From the NCBI RefSeq assembly GCF_001280005.1, contig NZ_LGDW01000474.1:1-38608 (forward strand): a DNA stretch of 38,608 bases, in the 5' to 3' direction. The notes below the pieces were generated by a model. The model was not told the origin of the DNA. It made no database searches and saw only the letters and a list, made by a program, of their open reading frames with translations. The position numbers were made by a program, and so were the translations under genes. Below are positions 31,620 to 38,608 of the stretch, piece after piece (within the stretch, counting starts at the first letter, position 1; each line of letters begins with the position of its first letter). This stretch comes from Streptomyces sp. NRRL WC-3618 (GTDB lineage Bacteria > Actinomycetota > Actinomycetes > Streptomycetales > Streptomycetaceae).

Positions 31620-32672
31620 ATGCGCTGGGAGAACCTCACAGTGGAGTCCGGCTCCGGCCCGGCCGACGCCGCGCTGTTCGGCGCGGACGCGGTCACCACC
31701 CGTACCTTCGACCTCCCCGAGTTCCGCGGGATCACCTTCCACGAGATCCGGGCCCGTTCGATCATCAACCGGGTGCCGGGGGCCTCACGGATGCCGTTCG
31801 AGTGGACGGTGAACCCCTACCGAGGCTGCACGCACGCGTGCGTCTACTGTTTCGCGCGCAAGACGCACAGCTATCTGGACCTCGACACCGGTCTCGGCTT
31901 CGACTCGCAGATCGTCGTCAAGGTGAACGCGCCGGAGCTGCTGCGCCGTCAGCTCGGCTCGCGCCGCTGGCTCGGCGAGCACATCGCGATGGGCACCAAC
32001 GTCGACTGCTACCAGCGCGCGGAGGGCCGCTACCGGCTGATGCCGGGCATCCTCACCGCCCTGCGCGACCACGCGAACCCCTTCTCGATCCTGACGAAGG
32101 GGACGCTGATCCTGCGCGACCTGGACCTCCTGGTGCAGGCCTCCCAGGTCACCGACGTCGGTATCTCCGTCTCCGTGGGCTTCACCGACCCCGACCTGTG
32201 GCGCACGGTGGAGCCGGGCACTCCCGCTCCGGAACGGCGCCTGGACGTCGTACGGACGCTGGGCGAGCACGGCATCGGCTGCGGGGTGCTGATGGCCCCG
32301 GTGCTCCCGTTCCTCAGCGATCACCCGGACCGACTGCGGGCCACCGTGCGGGCGATCGCCGCCTCCGGGGCGACCTCCGTGACCCCGCTGGTGCTGCATC
32401 TGCGCCCCGGTGCCCGCGAGTGGTACATGGCCTGGCTGGGGCACCATCACCCCCATCTCGTGCGCCGGTACGAGCGGTTGTACGCGGAGGGCGCCTACGC
32501 CCCCAAGTGGTACCAGCGCCGGATCACCCGCCAGGTCCACGACCTGGCCCAGGAGTACGGAATAGGCCCCACGCGCGCGGGAATGCCCCGCAGGATTCCC
32601 GACCCCGCCGAGACCGACCCCGTCACACCCGGTGCCACGGCACCCGAGCCGGTCCAGCTGACCCTTCTCTGA
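31620..32672 (+). CDS. Rv2578c-family radical SAM protein
   Basis: 350-residue radical SAM enzyme. The iron-sulfur motif is C70-THA-C74-VY-C77 (NPYRGCTHACVYCFARKTH), in the CxxxCxxC spacing of the Rv2578c/SplB-like group. GTNVDCYQRAEGRYRLM and SILTKGTLILRDLDLL are family blocks. The protein ends in a Pro/Thr-rich tail. Start ATG at 31620 with GAGGAGG about 4 nt upstream. An SOS box lies at its promoter, in line with my recollection that the mycobacterial gene is damage-inducible. The exact repair reaction is unknown. A GNAT gene follows 12 nt downstream. Confidence 0.92.
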   Translation: MRWENLTVESGSGPADAALFGADAVTTRTFDLPEFRGITFHEIRARSIINRVPGASRMPFEWTVNPYRGCTHACVYCFARKTHSYLDLDTGLGFDSQIVVKVNAPELLRRQLGSRRWLGEHIAMGTNVDCYQRAEGRYRLMPGILTALRDHANPFSILTKGTLILRDLDLLVQASQVTDVGISVSVGFTDPDLWRTVEPGTPAPERRLDVVRTLGEHGIGCGVLMAPVLPFLSDHPDRLRATVRAIAASGATSVTPLVLHLRPGAREWYMAWLGHHHPHLVRRYERLYAEGAYAPKWYQRRITRQVHDLAQEYGIGPTRAGMPRRIPDPAETDPVTPGATAPEPVQLTLL

Positions 32673-32684
32673 AAGGGTGCTGCC

Positions 32685-33212
32685 ATGAACGACCTGATCC
32701 TCGTCCGCGAGATGGCCCTCGACGACTGTGAGCGCGTCTCCGAAATCCGTATCCGGGGCTGGCAGCACGCCTACAAGGGCCTGATGCCGCAGCCGTATCT
32801 CGACGCCCTCAGTGCGGCCGAGGACGCGGAGCGTCGGCGTACGTTCTTCGTGCGGGCCGGGTCGGAGGTCGTCAACCTGGTCGCGGAGCAGGCCGGCGAG
32901 GTCGTCGGCTGGGCCTGTCACGGGCCCTACCGGGACGGCGAGATCCGCACCGACGACGCCGAGTTGTACGCGATCTACGTGGACGTCGGGCAGTTCGGCG
33001 CCGGTGTCGGGCAGGCGCTGCTGCGGGAGGCGATACGCAGGTGCGCCGACGCCAGGCACCGGCGCATGTTCCTGTGGGTTCTCGAGGGCAACGAGCGCGC
33101 GCGGCGGTTCTACGAGCGGGCGGGGTTCGCGGCCGACGGCGCCGAGGAGCCCTTCGAGGTGGACGGGGTCGCCGTACCGGAGGTGCGGTACGTGCGGGAG
33201 CTGCTCCGCTGA
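32685..33212 (+). CDS. GNAT family N-acetyltransferase
   Basis: 175-residue acetyltransferase. LVREMALDDCERVSEIRIRGWQHAYKGLMPQPYLD is the N-terminal GNAT start; LYAIYVDVGQFGAGVGQALLREAIRRC is the acetyl-CoA motif A; LWVLEGNERARRFYERAGFAADGA is motif B. The substrate is unknown. It begins 12 nt after the radical SAM stop, so it is probably co-transcribed and may share SOS control. It is convergent with the HEAT-repeat gene, 13 nt apart, with no clear hairpin in that gap. Confidence 0.92.
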   Translation: MNDLILVREMALDDCERVSEIRIRGWQHAYKGLMPQPYLDALSAAEDAERRRTFFVRAGSEVVNLVAEQAGEVVGWACHGPYRDGEIRTDDAELYAIYVDVGQFGAGVGQALLREAIRRCADARHRRMFLWVLEGNERARRFYERAGFAADGAEEPFEVDGVAVPEVRYVRELLR

Positions 33213-33225
33213 CCACCCCTCCGGC

Positions 33226-33801
33226 TCATCTCTGCTTCGGGATGCGCGCCAGCGCGTGCACCGCCGCCTCCGCGAGCGCCGGGTGCGCGAGGGCCTCGTT
33301 CAGGACCGGTGCCGCGCGGCGGTCGCCCAGCGTGCCGAGCGCCTCCACACAGGCGAGCGCCACCCGCCGGTGGGGGTCGTGCGGTCTCAGACGGCGGGCC
33401 AGCGTGGTGATCAGCGCGGGGACGGACTCAGGGGCGCGCAGCTCGGCCAGCAGCCGGACCGGGTGCAGGGCGTAGGCCACACGCAGTTCGTTCGTCGCGA
33501 GGGCGGCTGCCGCACGGGCCGTGCGCGGGTCACCGAGGCGGGCGAGGGCGTACGCGGCGGAGGCGCAGCGCTGCGGGTCACGGTGGTTGAGGAGGAGGAC
33601 GAGGGCCTCGAAGGCCCGCCGGTCCCCCGCGAGTCCCAGCCGGAAGGCCGCCAATTCCCGGGCCCACAGCGGCTGTCCGGGAGCGGTGAGGACATCCGCG
33701 AGTTCGTTTCGGTCGTCGGTCGCCACCAGGTGTACGTATGCGGCGGACGCCCCCGACTCCTGCCGTAAGCGTTCCGTGAGTGATCGCAACTCTTCGTCCA
33801 T
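33226..33801 (-). CDS. HEAT repeat domain-containing protein
   Basis: 191-residue all-helical scaffold. Several HEAT/PBS-lyase-like repeats are visible: LWARELAAFRLGLAGDRRAFEALVLLL, ASAAYALARLGDPRTARAAAAL, ESVPALITTLARRL, RRVALACVEALGTLGDRRAAPVLNEAL. No catalytic residues are recognisable; such proteins usually mediate protein contacts. ATG at 33801. It is divergent from the hcd gene, sharing a 357-nt intergenic region. Confidence 0.85.
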   Translation of the reverse strand: MDEELRSLTERLRQESGASAAYVHLVATDDRNELADVLTAPGQPLWARELAAFRLGLAGDRRAFEALVLLLNHRDPQRCASAAYALARLGDPRTARAAAALATNELRVAYALHPVRLLAELRAPESVPALITTLARRLRPHDPHRRVALACVEALGTLGDRRAAPVLNEALAHPALAEAAVHALARIPKQR

Positions 33802-34158
33802 GGTGCGAGATTAGGTGCGCGAGCGGGGCCGCGTGGGCAGGACTCGGGGACGTACATCACAAAAGCGGGGGCTGGCGCGCTCGTTACCCCCCGGTTAAGC
33901 TCAGACGAGCGAGTTACCCACTCGCGTTTCTGCTTGCGACGGCCTGGTGACGCAGCTGTCGTGAGTGCTGGTCGGTTCGGTACCTCGCGTACCGCAGTAC
34001 GGCATCGGCTTGGGACAGAGCCGGTCGGATCCACCGATTCCCCGGGCGTGTGCGCTCGCGGCCCGGCAACACCCGCAATCCCTTCACGCACCCGGTGCGC
34101 CCCTCGGCGCACCCGCAGTGCTCCCAGTCGTCACCACCCTCATTCCTGGAGTCCCGCG
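33802..34158. promoter_or_regulatory. Divergent intergenic region upstream of hcd
   Basis: 357 nt without a credible gene. It holds palindrome GCGAGT-TACCC-ACTCGC at 33909-33925 and CGGTAC-CTCGC-GTACCG at 33978-33994 (both 6-5-6 and perfect), and the sequence GTTACCCCCCGGTTAA near 33885. Two regulator-type dyads with the same spacing in front of hcd suggest repression, perhaps by the downstream TetR protein. No clear -10/-35 pair was found. GGAG at 34148-34151 is the hcd ribosome site. Confidence 0.5.
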
Positions 34159-35964
34159 ATGGCCACTCCCCTGTCCCACACCTCTCCGTCCCCGCTCCAG
34201 ACCGTCGCCGTGGTCGGCCTCGGCACGATGGGCACCGGCATCACCGAGGTCCTCACCCGCGCCGGCCGCGAGGTCGTCGGCATCGACATCGACGAGGCCA
34301 CGACCGCGAAGGCCGTCGCCACGCTGGAGACCTCGACTGCCCGTGCCGTGGTGCGCGGCCGGCTCACCGCACAGGAGCGCGAGGACGTCCTCGCCCGCTT
34401 CCGCACCTCCACCGACCTGAGCGCGGCGGCCGACGCCGACCTGGTCATCGAGGTGGCGCCGGAGTCGTACGAGATCAAGCACCAGATCTTCCGCGCCCTC
34501 GACGACATCGTGCGCCCCGAGACGATCCTCGCGACGGGCACCAACGCCCTCTCGGTGACCCGCCTCGCCGCCGACTCGGCGCGTCCCGAGCGCGTCCTGG
34601 GCCTGCACTTCTTCAACCCGGCCCCGGCGATGAAGCTGGTCGAGGTGGTCTCGTCGGTGCTGACCGCGCCGCAGGCCGTCGCCGCGGTCACCGATCTGGC
34701 GTTCGAGCTTGGCAAGGAGCCCGTCGCGGTCGGTGACCGCCCCGGTTTCGTCGCGGACGGTCTGCTGTTCGGCTACCTCAACCAGGCCGCCGCGATGTAC
34801 GAGGCGAAGTACGCCTCCCGTGAGGACATCGACGCGGCGATGCGCCTCGGCTGCGGTCTGCCCATGGGGCCGCTCGCCCTGCTCGACCTGATCGGCGTCG
34901 ACACGGCCCGTACGGTCCTGGAGGCGATGTACGCCGAGTCCAACGACCGGCTGCACGCCCCGGCGCCGGTCCTCAAGCAGCTCAGCGAGGCGGGCCTGAC
35001 CGGCAGGAAGTCGGGGCGCGGCTTCTACTCCTACGAGGCTCCTGGCAGCGCGACGGTCGTGGCGGACGCGCACACCCGGCTCTCCGGCGCCCCCGAGACC
35101 CCCGGCCGTACCGTCCGCTCCGTCGGTGTCGCCGGTTCCGGCACGATGGCCTCCGGCATCGCCGAGGTCTTCGCCAAGGCCGGGTACGAGGTGGTCCTCG
35201 CCGCCCGCAGCGAGGAGAAGGCCCAGGTCGCCAAGGCGAGGATCGGCAAGTCCCTCGCCCGCTCCGTCGACAAGGGCCGCCTCACCGCCGAGGCCGCCGC
35301 GCAGACCCTCGACCGGATCACCGCGGCGGGCTCGTACGACGCCTTCGCGGACGTCGATCTGGCCCTCGAGGCCGTCGCCGAGGACCTGGAGATCAAGCAG
35401 CAGCTGTTCGCGACCCTGGACAAGGTCTGCAAGCCGGGCGCGGTGCTCGCCACCACCACGTCCTCGCTGCCCGTCGTCGCGTGCGCCCGTGCCACCTCAC
35501 GGCCCGAGGACGTGATCGGCATGCACTTCTTCAACCCGGCACCGGCGATGAAGCTGGTCGAGGTCGTCCGTACGGTGTTGACGGCCGACGACGTCCACTC
35601 AACGGTTCGCGAGGTCTGCGTCAAGATCAAGAAGCATGCCGTTGACTGCGGTGACCGAGCTGGATTCATCGTCAACGCATTGCTTTTCCCGTATTTGAAC
35701 AACGCGATCAAGATGGTGCAGGAGCACTATGCATCTCTTGACGACATTGACGCGGCGATGAAGCTGGGCGGCGGCTACCCGATGGGTCCGTTCGAACTGC
35801 TGGACGTGGTCGGGCTGGACGTCTCCCTGGCCATCGAGAACGTCCTCCACCGCGAGTTCCGTGACCCGGGTCTGGCCCCCGCGCCGCTCCTGGAGCACCT
35901 GGTGGCCGCTGGCTGCCTCGGCCGCAAGACGGGCCGCGGCTTCCGCGAATATGCCCGCCGCTGA
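34159..35964 (+). CDS. Tandem-domain 3-hydroxyacyl-CoA dehydrogenase
   Basis: 601-residue cytosolic enzyme built of two complete 3-hydroxyacyl-CoA dehydrogenase units, each about 290 residues. NAD sites: VVGLGTMGTGITEVLTRAG (18-36) and GVAGSGTMASGIAEVFAKAG (from about 322). Each half carries the catalytic-His block, GLHFFNPAPAMKLVEVV and GMHFFNPAPAMKLVEVV, and ends in GRKSGRGFYSY or GRKTGRGFREY. It oxidises 3-hydroxybutyryl- or longer acyl-CoA; with ccr and a TetR gene alongside, the 3-hydroxybutyryl-CoA to ethylmalonyl-CoA route is likely. ATG at 34159, GGAG 7 nt upstream. Codons 481-530 (35599-35748) use unusual A/T-ending codons. Confidence 0.93.
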   Translation: MATPLSHTSPSPLQTVAVVGLGTMGTGITEVLTRAGREVVGIDIDEATTAKAVATLETSTARAVVRGRLTAQEREDVLARFRTSTDLSAAADADLVIEVAPESYEIKHQIFRALDDIVRPETILATGTNALSVTRLAADSARPERVLGLHFFNPAPAMKLVEVVSSVLTAPQAVAAVTDLAFELGKEPVAVGDRPGFVADGLLFGYLNQAAAMYEAKYASREDIDAAMRLGCGLPMGPLALLDLIGVDTARTVLEAMYAESNDRLHAPAPVLKQLSEAGLTGRKSGRGFYSYEAPGSATVVADAHTRLSGAPETPGRTVRSVGVAGSGTMASGIAEVFAKAGYEVVLAARSEEKAQVAKARIGKSLARSVDKGRLTAEAAAQTLDRITAAGSYDAFADVDLALEAVAEDLEIKQQLFATLDKVCKPGAVLATTTSSLPVVACARATSRPEDVIGMHFFNPAPAMKLVEVVRTVLTADDVHSTVREVCVKIKKHAVDCGDRAGFIVNALLFPYLNNAIKMVQEHYASLDDIDAAMKLGGGYPMGPFELLDVVGLDVSLAIENVLHREFRDPGLAPAPLLEHLVAAGCLGRKTGRGFREYARR

Positions 35965-36076
35965 CGGGTCCGGCGACTGGTCCGACGACTGGTCCGGTCC
36001 CGGCTTCGGACACGCCTTCGAGCGCGCCCCGGAACACGAAGAGGACTGGGGCGGCCTGCTCGACCCGTCCTCGGCG

Positions 36077-36099
36077 CCCCCGCCCGCGCGGGGCGGGGG
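36077..36099 (+). terminator. 9-bp GC hairpin after hcd
   Basis: CCCCCGCCC (36077-36085), loop GCGCG, GGGCGGGGG (36091-36099): a perfect 9-bp stem 113 nt after the hcd stop and 49 nt before tetR. It is likely the hcd terminator, or partial terminator, ahead of tetR. Direct repeats GACTGGTCCG at 35975-35984 and 35987-35996 lie just before it. Confidence 0.7.
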
Positions 36100-36148
36100 T
36101 GATCCCGGACGCGCGCGCCGCCCTGCGCACATGCAGTACGTTCGGGTC

Positions 36149-36961
36149 ATGTCCCAGGCCGCCAAGTCCCCCCGCACCCCAGCCACGCCCGACGCTCCGG
36201 AGAGCGCCGCGGGCAGCCGTGCCGCCGCCCAGCGGCTCAAGATGCGCCGCGAACTGGCGGCCGCGGCCATGGAGCTGTTCTCGGCCAAGGGCTACGAGGG
36301 CACCACCGTCGACGAGATCGCCGCCCGGGCCGGAGTGGCCCGCCGTACCTTCTTCCGGCACTTCCGCTCCAAGGAAGAGGCGATCTTCCCGGACCACGAC
36401 GACACGTTGATCCGGGCCGAGGCGGTGCTCAACGCGGCGCCCGCGCACGAACATCCGCTCGACACCGTGTGCCGCGGCATCAAGGAAGTCATGAGGATGT
36501 ACGCGGCCCGCCCGGAGATCTCGGTCGCCCGCTACAAACTGACGCGCGAGGTCCCCACCCTGCGGGAGGCGGAGATCGCGTCGGTCGCCCGCTACGAACG
36601 TCTCTTCACCCGCTATCTCCTGGGCCACTTCGACGAGCACGCCCACGACGACGACGCCAACGACGACCCGCTGCTGGCCGAGGTCGCCGCGTCGGCCGTG
36701 GTCACCGCGCACAATCACGTCCTGCGGCGCTGGCTGCGGGCGGGCGGCCAGGGCGACGTGGAGGCACAGCTCGACCACGCCTTCGGGATCGTGCGCAAGA
36801 CCTTCGGGACGGGCATCGGCGCCGGGCGGGAGACCCCGTCCCGGCCGGTACCGGCGTCGGTGGCCTCACAGGGGGAGGTACTGGTGGCGGTGGCACGGAC
36901 CGACGCGCCGCTCGCTGAGGTGATGCGGACCATCGAGCAGGCGCTGAAGGAAAGGGCCTAG
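36149..36961 (+). CDS. TetR family transcriptional regulator
   Basis: 270-residue TetR regulator. The N-terminal helix-turn-helix is clear: AAMELFSAKGYEGTTVDEIAARAGVARRTFFRHFRSKEEAI (40-80). The ligand domain covers about 85-235 and a variable Gly/Thr/Ala tail follows. It sits between hcd and ccr. A TetR repressor of short-chain acyl-CoA genes (AccR) has been described in S. avermitilis; this may be its counterpart, recalled without checking. Start ATG at 36149 (MSQAAKS); an in-frame ATG at 36131 is an alternative, and neither has a strong ribosome site. Confidence 0.9.
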   Translation: MSQAAKSPRTPATPDAPESAAGSRAAAQRLKMRRELAAAAMELFSAKGYEGTTVDEIAARAGVARRTFFRHFRSKEEAIFPDHDDTLIRAEAVLNAAPAHEHPLDTVCRGIKEVMRMYAARPEISVARYKLTREVPTLREAEIASVARYERLFTRYLLGHFDEHAHDDDANDDPLLAEVAASAVVTAHNHVLRRWLRAGGQGDVEAQLDHAFGIVRKTFGTGIGAGRETPSRPVPASVASQGEVLVAVARTDAPLAEVMRTIEQALKERA

Positions 36962-36985
36962 GCAGACAGACACGAACACGGGAAC

Positions 36986-37016
36986 GAGGCGGGTCGCGCG
37001 TACTGCGGCCCGCCTC
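36986..37016 (+). terminator. 12-bp terminator hairpin after tetR
   Basis: GAGGCGGGTCGC (36986-36997) pairs with GCGGCCCGCCTC (37005-37016), with one G-T wobble and a 7-nt loop, followed by TTCC. It lies 24 nt after the tetR stop. Confidence 0.85.
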
Positions 37017-37129
37017 TTCCGTGTCCGGTGCGCGCGCGGCACGATCTACTCCCCAGTAGCTTTTGATCGATCATCGCTCATTTGTTACGTAAAGATTTCA
37101 TTTGAGTCCACTTTCTGGCACCCAGTGCC

Positions 37130-37158
37130 TTGTCACCTGACACGGGGTGCCATACCGT
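37130..37158 (+). promoter_or_regulatory. SigA-type promoter of ccr with overlapping dyads
   Basis: TTGTCA (37130-37135), 17-nt spacer, TACCGT (37153-37158). The -35 box overlaps the dyad TGTCA-CC-TGACA (37131-37142), and the whole promoter lies within TGGCACCC-N21-GGGTGCCA (37116-37152). A repressor bound to either dyad would occlude the promoter. The predicted start is near 37165. Confidence 0.55.
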
Positions 37159-37160
37159 GA

Positions 37161-37242
37161 AGGTGTCCGGGCGGCCGGCGTGCAGAGACCATTCGTACGT
37201 CGGCTGTCCCCGCAAACCACGTGTCTGCGCGCCCGGACGCCT
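37161..37242 (+). promoter_or_regulatory. Long stem in the ccr 5' leader
   Basis: AGGTGTCCGGGCG (37161-37173) pairs with CGCCCGGACGCCT (37230-37242) over 13 bp with one wobble, enclosing 56 nt in which a shorter GCAGA/TCTGC pairing extends the structure. It begins at about the predicted transcription start. No known riboswitch class was recognised. Confidence 0.5.
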
Positions 37243-37384
37243 GCGTCACAGGCACCCTCCCGCGCCACCACGCGCTGCCGGAAGCACCACCCGCCGAACC
37301 GACGGCACCCTCACCCAAACCTCAGCAGCACCGACGTAACCCTCAGCGTTCCCCCTCAGGACGCCATCCGCCGGAGGCACCACC

Positions 37385-38608
37385 GTGACCGTTAAGGACA
37401 TCCTGGACGCGATCCAGTCGCCGGAGTCGACTCCGGCCGACATCGCCGCTCTTCCGCTTCCCGAGTCGTACCGTGCGATCACCGTGCACAAGGACGAGAC
37501 GGACATGTTCGCGGGCCTCGAAACCCGCGACAAGGACCCCCGCAAGTCGATCCACCTCGACGACGTCCCGGTCCCCGAGCTCGGCCCGGGCGAGGCCCTG
37601 GTGGCCGTCATGGCATCGAGTGTCAACTACAACTCGGTGTGGACGTCGATCTTCGAGCCACTGTCGACCTTCGGCTTCCTGGAGCGCTACGGAAAGCTCA
37701 GCGAGCTCACCAAGCGCCACGACCTGCCGTACCACATCATCGGTTCCGACCTCGCGGGTGTCGTCCTGCGCACCGGCCCCGGCGTCAATGCCTGGCACCC
37801 CGGCGACGAGCGTCGAGCTCGAGTCCTCCGACGGCCACAACGACACGATGCTCGACCCCGAGCAGCGCATCTGGGGCTTCGAGACGAACTTCGGCGGGCT
37901 GGCGGAGATCGCGCTGGTCAAGTCCAACCAGCTGATGCCGAAGCCGGACCACCTCAGCTGGGAGGAGGCCGCGGCCCCGGGCCTCGTCAACTCCACCGCG
38001 TACCGCCAGCTGGTCTCCCGCAACGGCGCCGGCATGAAGCAGGGCGACAACGTCCTCATCTGGGGCGCCAGCGGCGGGCTCGGCAGTTACGCCACCCAGT
38101 TCGCGCTGGCCGGCGGTGCCAACCCCATCTGCGTCGTCTCCAGCGACCAGAAGGCGGACATCTGCCGGGCGATGGGCGCCGAGGCGATCATCGACCGCAA
38201 CGCCGAGGGCTACAAGTTCTGGGCCGACGAGCACAACCAGGACCCGCGCGAGTGGAAGCGGTTCGGCAAGCGCATCCGTGAGCTGACGGGCGGTGAGGAC
38301 GTCGACATCGTCTTCGAGCACCCCGGCCGCGAGACCTTCGGCGCCTCCGTCTACGTCACCCGCAAGGGCGGCACGATCGTCACCTGCGCCTCCACCTCCG
38401 GCTTCAACCACGAGTACGACAACCGCTACCTGTGGATGTCGCTGAAGCGCATCATCGGCTCCCACTTCGCCAACTACCGCGAGGCATGGGAGGCCAACCG
38501 GCTGGTCGCCAAGGGCAGGATCCACCCGACGCTCTCCAAGGTGTACCCCCTGGAGGAGACCGGGCAGGCCGCCTACGACGTCCACCGCAACCTCCACCAG
38601 GGCAAGGT
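37385..38608 (+). pseudogene. ccr: Crotonyl-CoA carboxylase/reductase, frameshifted, 3' end outside window
   Basis: GTG start at 37385 with GGAGG 7 nt upstream. The first 142 codons match Ccr (ITVHKDETDMFAGLETRDKDPRKSIHLD, SSVNYNSVWTSIFEP, LPYHIIGSDLAGVVLRTGPGVNAWHPGDE). At 37808-37811 the frame changes: Ccr continues at 37809 as SVELESSDGHNDTMLDPEQRIWGF and stays open to the window end (NVLIWGASGGLGSYATQFALAGG, DIVFEHPGRETFGASVYV, SHFANYREAWEANRLVAKG). Compared with the family, six residues (VVAHCL) are missing, fitting a 20-nt deletion. As read, a 298-residue truncated product would end at 38281. Ccr makes ethylmalonyl-CoA by reductive carboxylation of crotonyl-CoA. Either a true mutation or an assembly error. 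Confidence 0.9.

Larger units (their letters stand above)
36962..37384 (+). promoter_or_regulatory. 423-nt tetR-ccr intergenic region: terminator, AT island, promoter, leader
   Basis: No credible gene. In order: the tetR terminator (36986-37016); a CTACT/AGTAG dyad (37046-37059); an AT-rich island (about 37060-37115) with TGATCGATCA (37064-37073), TTACGTAA (37085-37092) and TCATTTG twice; a SigA-type promoter (37130-37158) inside the inverted repeat TGGCACCC/GGGTGCCA (37116-37123, 37145-37152); and a leader of about 220 nt starting with a 13-bp stem (37161-37242). GGAGG sits 7 nt before the ccr GTG. Confidence 0.7.

Noticed and set aside
33880..33900. GTTACCCCCCGGTTAA as an AccR site
   Set aside because: The half-sites do not form a proper inverted repeat, and I could not confirm the published motif from memory.
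33934..34158. N-terminal extension of hcd to an upstream start at 33934
   Set aside because: The extension shows no dehydrogenase similarity and a good ribosome site precedes the ATG at 34159.
37808..37811. Programmed ribosomal frameshift in ccr
   Set aside because: There is no slippery sequence, and six conserved residues are missing from the DNA, so frameshifting could not restore the normal protein.
1..38608. tRNA, rRNA, CRISPR arrays or biosynthetic gene cluster
   Set aside because: No clover-leaf, rRNA-like segment, spaced identical repeats, or polyketide/NRPS modules were seen on either strand.

Overview
The window is high-GC actinobacterial DNA (third codon positions nearly all G or C, GTG and TTG starts, ATGA/GTGA stop-start overlaps). 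Its gene content points to Streptomyces: an actinomycete-type gvpO-A-F-G-Y-Z-J-L-S-K cluster, DUF6158, a PAS-GAF-SpoIIE-HATPase phosphatase, an LAETG sortase substrate, and an hcd-tetR-ccr locus. No rRNA, tRNA, CRISPR array, intact insertion sequence or replication origin was seen.

Layout. 1-1500: the 5' remnant of an ISAs1-type transposase, a DUF2795 gene, a DJ-1/PfpI gene, and a 78-bp perfect inverted-repeat element. 1525-6967: a DUF6158 gene, an ABC-F ATPase and a histidine phosphatase on the minus strand, then a PAP2-DAG-kinase fusion, a methyltransferase and a 56-residue hydrophobic peptide on the plus strand. 7016-12345: ten gas-vesicle genes on the minus strand, nearly all overlapping by 4 nt. 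12448-16603: an overlapping ndh-2/transketolase/LigD-polymerase operon that runs straight towards the gas-vesicle genes. 16604-18345: a possible stress-sigma (SigB-type) promoter with a 21-codon ORF and a 17-bp terminator hairpin, then a Holin-X-like protein, an acetyltransferase and a LapA-like membrane protein. 18433-23460: a four-peptidase operon (M55, M20, S9, S66). 23697-31443: an LAETG surface protein, a methyltransferase, a SpoIIE-type phosphatase, an MFS exporter fused to carboxypeptidase-regulatory-like repeats, and an SRPBCC protein. 31620-33801: an Rv2578c-type radical SAM gene behind a clear SOS box, an acetyltransferase and a HEAT-repeat protein. 34159-38608: acyl-CoA metabolism (double-domain 3-hydroxyacyl-CoA dehydrogenase, TetR regulator, crotonyl-CoA carboxylase/reductase). 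ccr carries an apparent 20-nt deletion that shifts the frame and runs off the window.

Common threads are stress response and envelope function (SigB-like promoters, SpoIIE-type switch, SOS box, DJ-1 and LigD polymerase) and peptide or acyl-CoA catabolism. The items most worth checking are the 16752-16943 small transcription unit, the ccr frameshift and its structured leader, the atypical codon patch inside hcd, and the repeat array and hairpin in front of gvpO.
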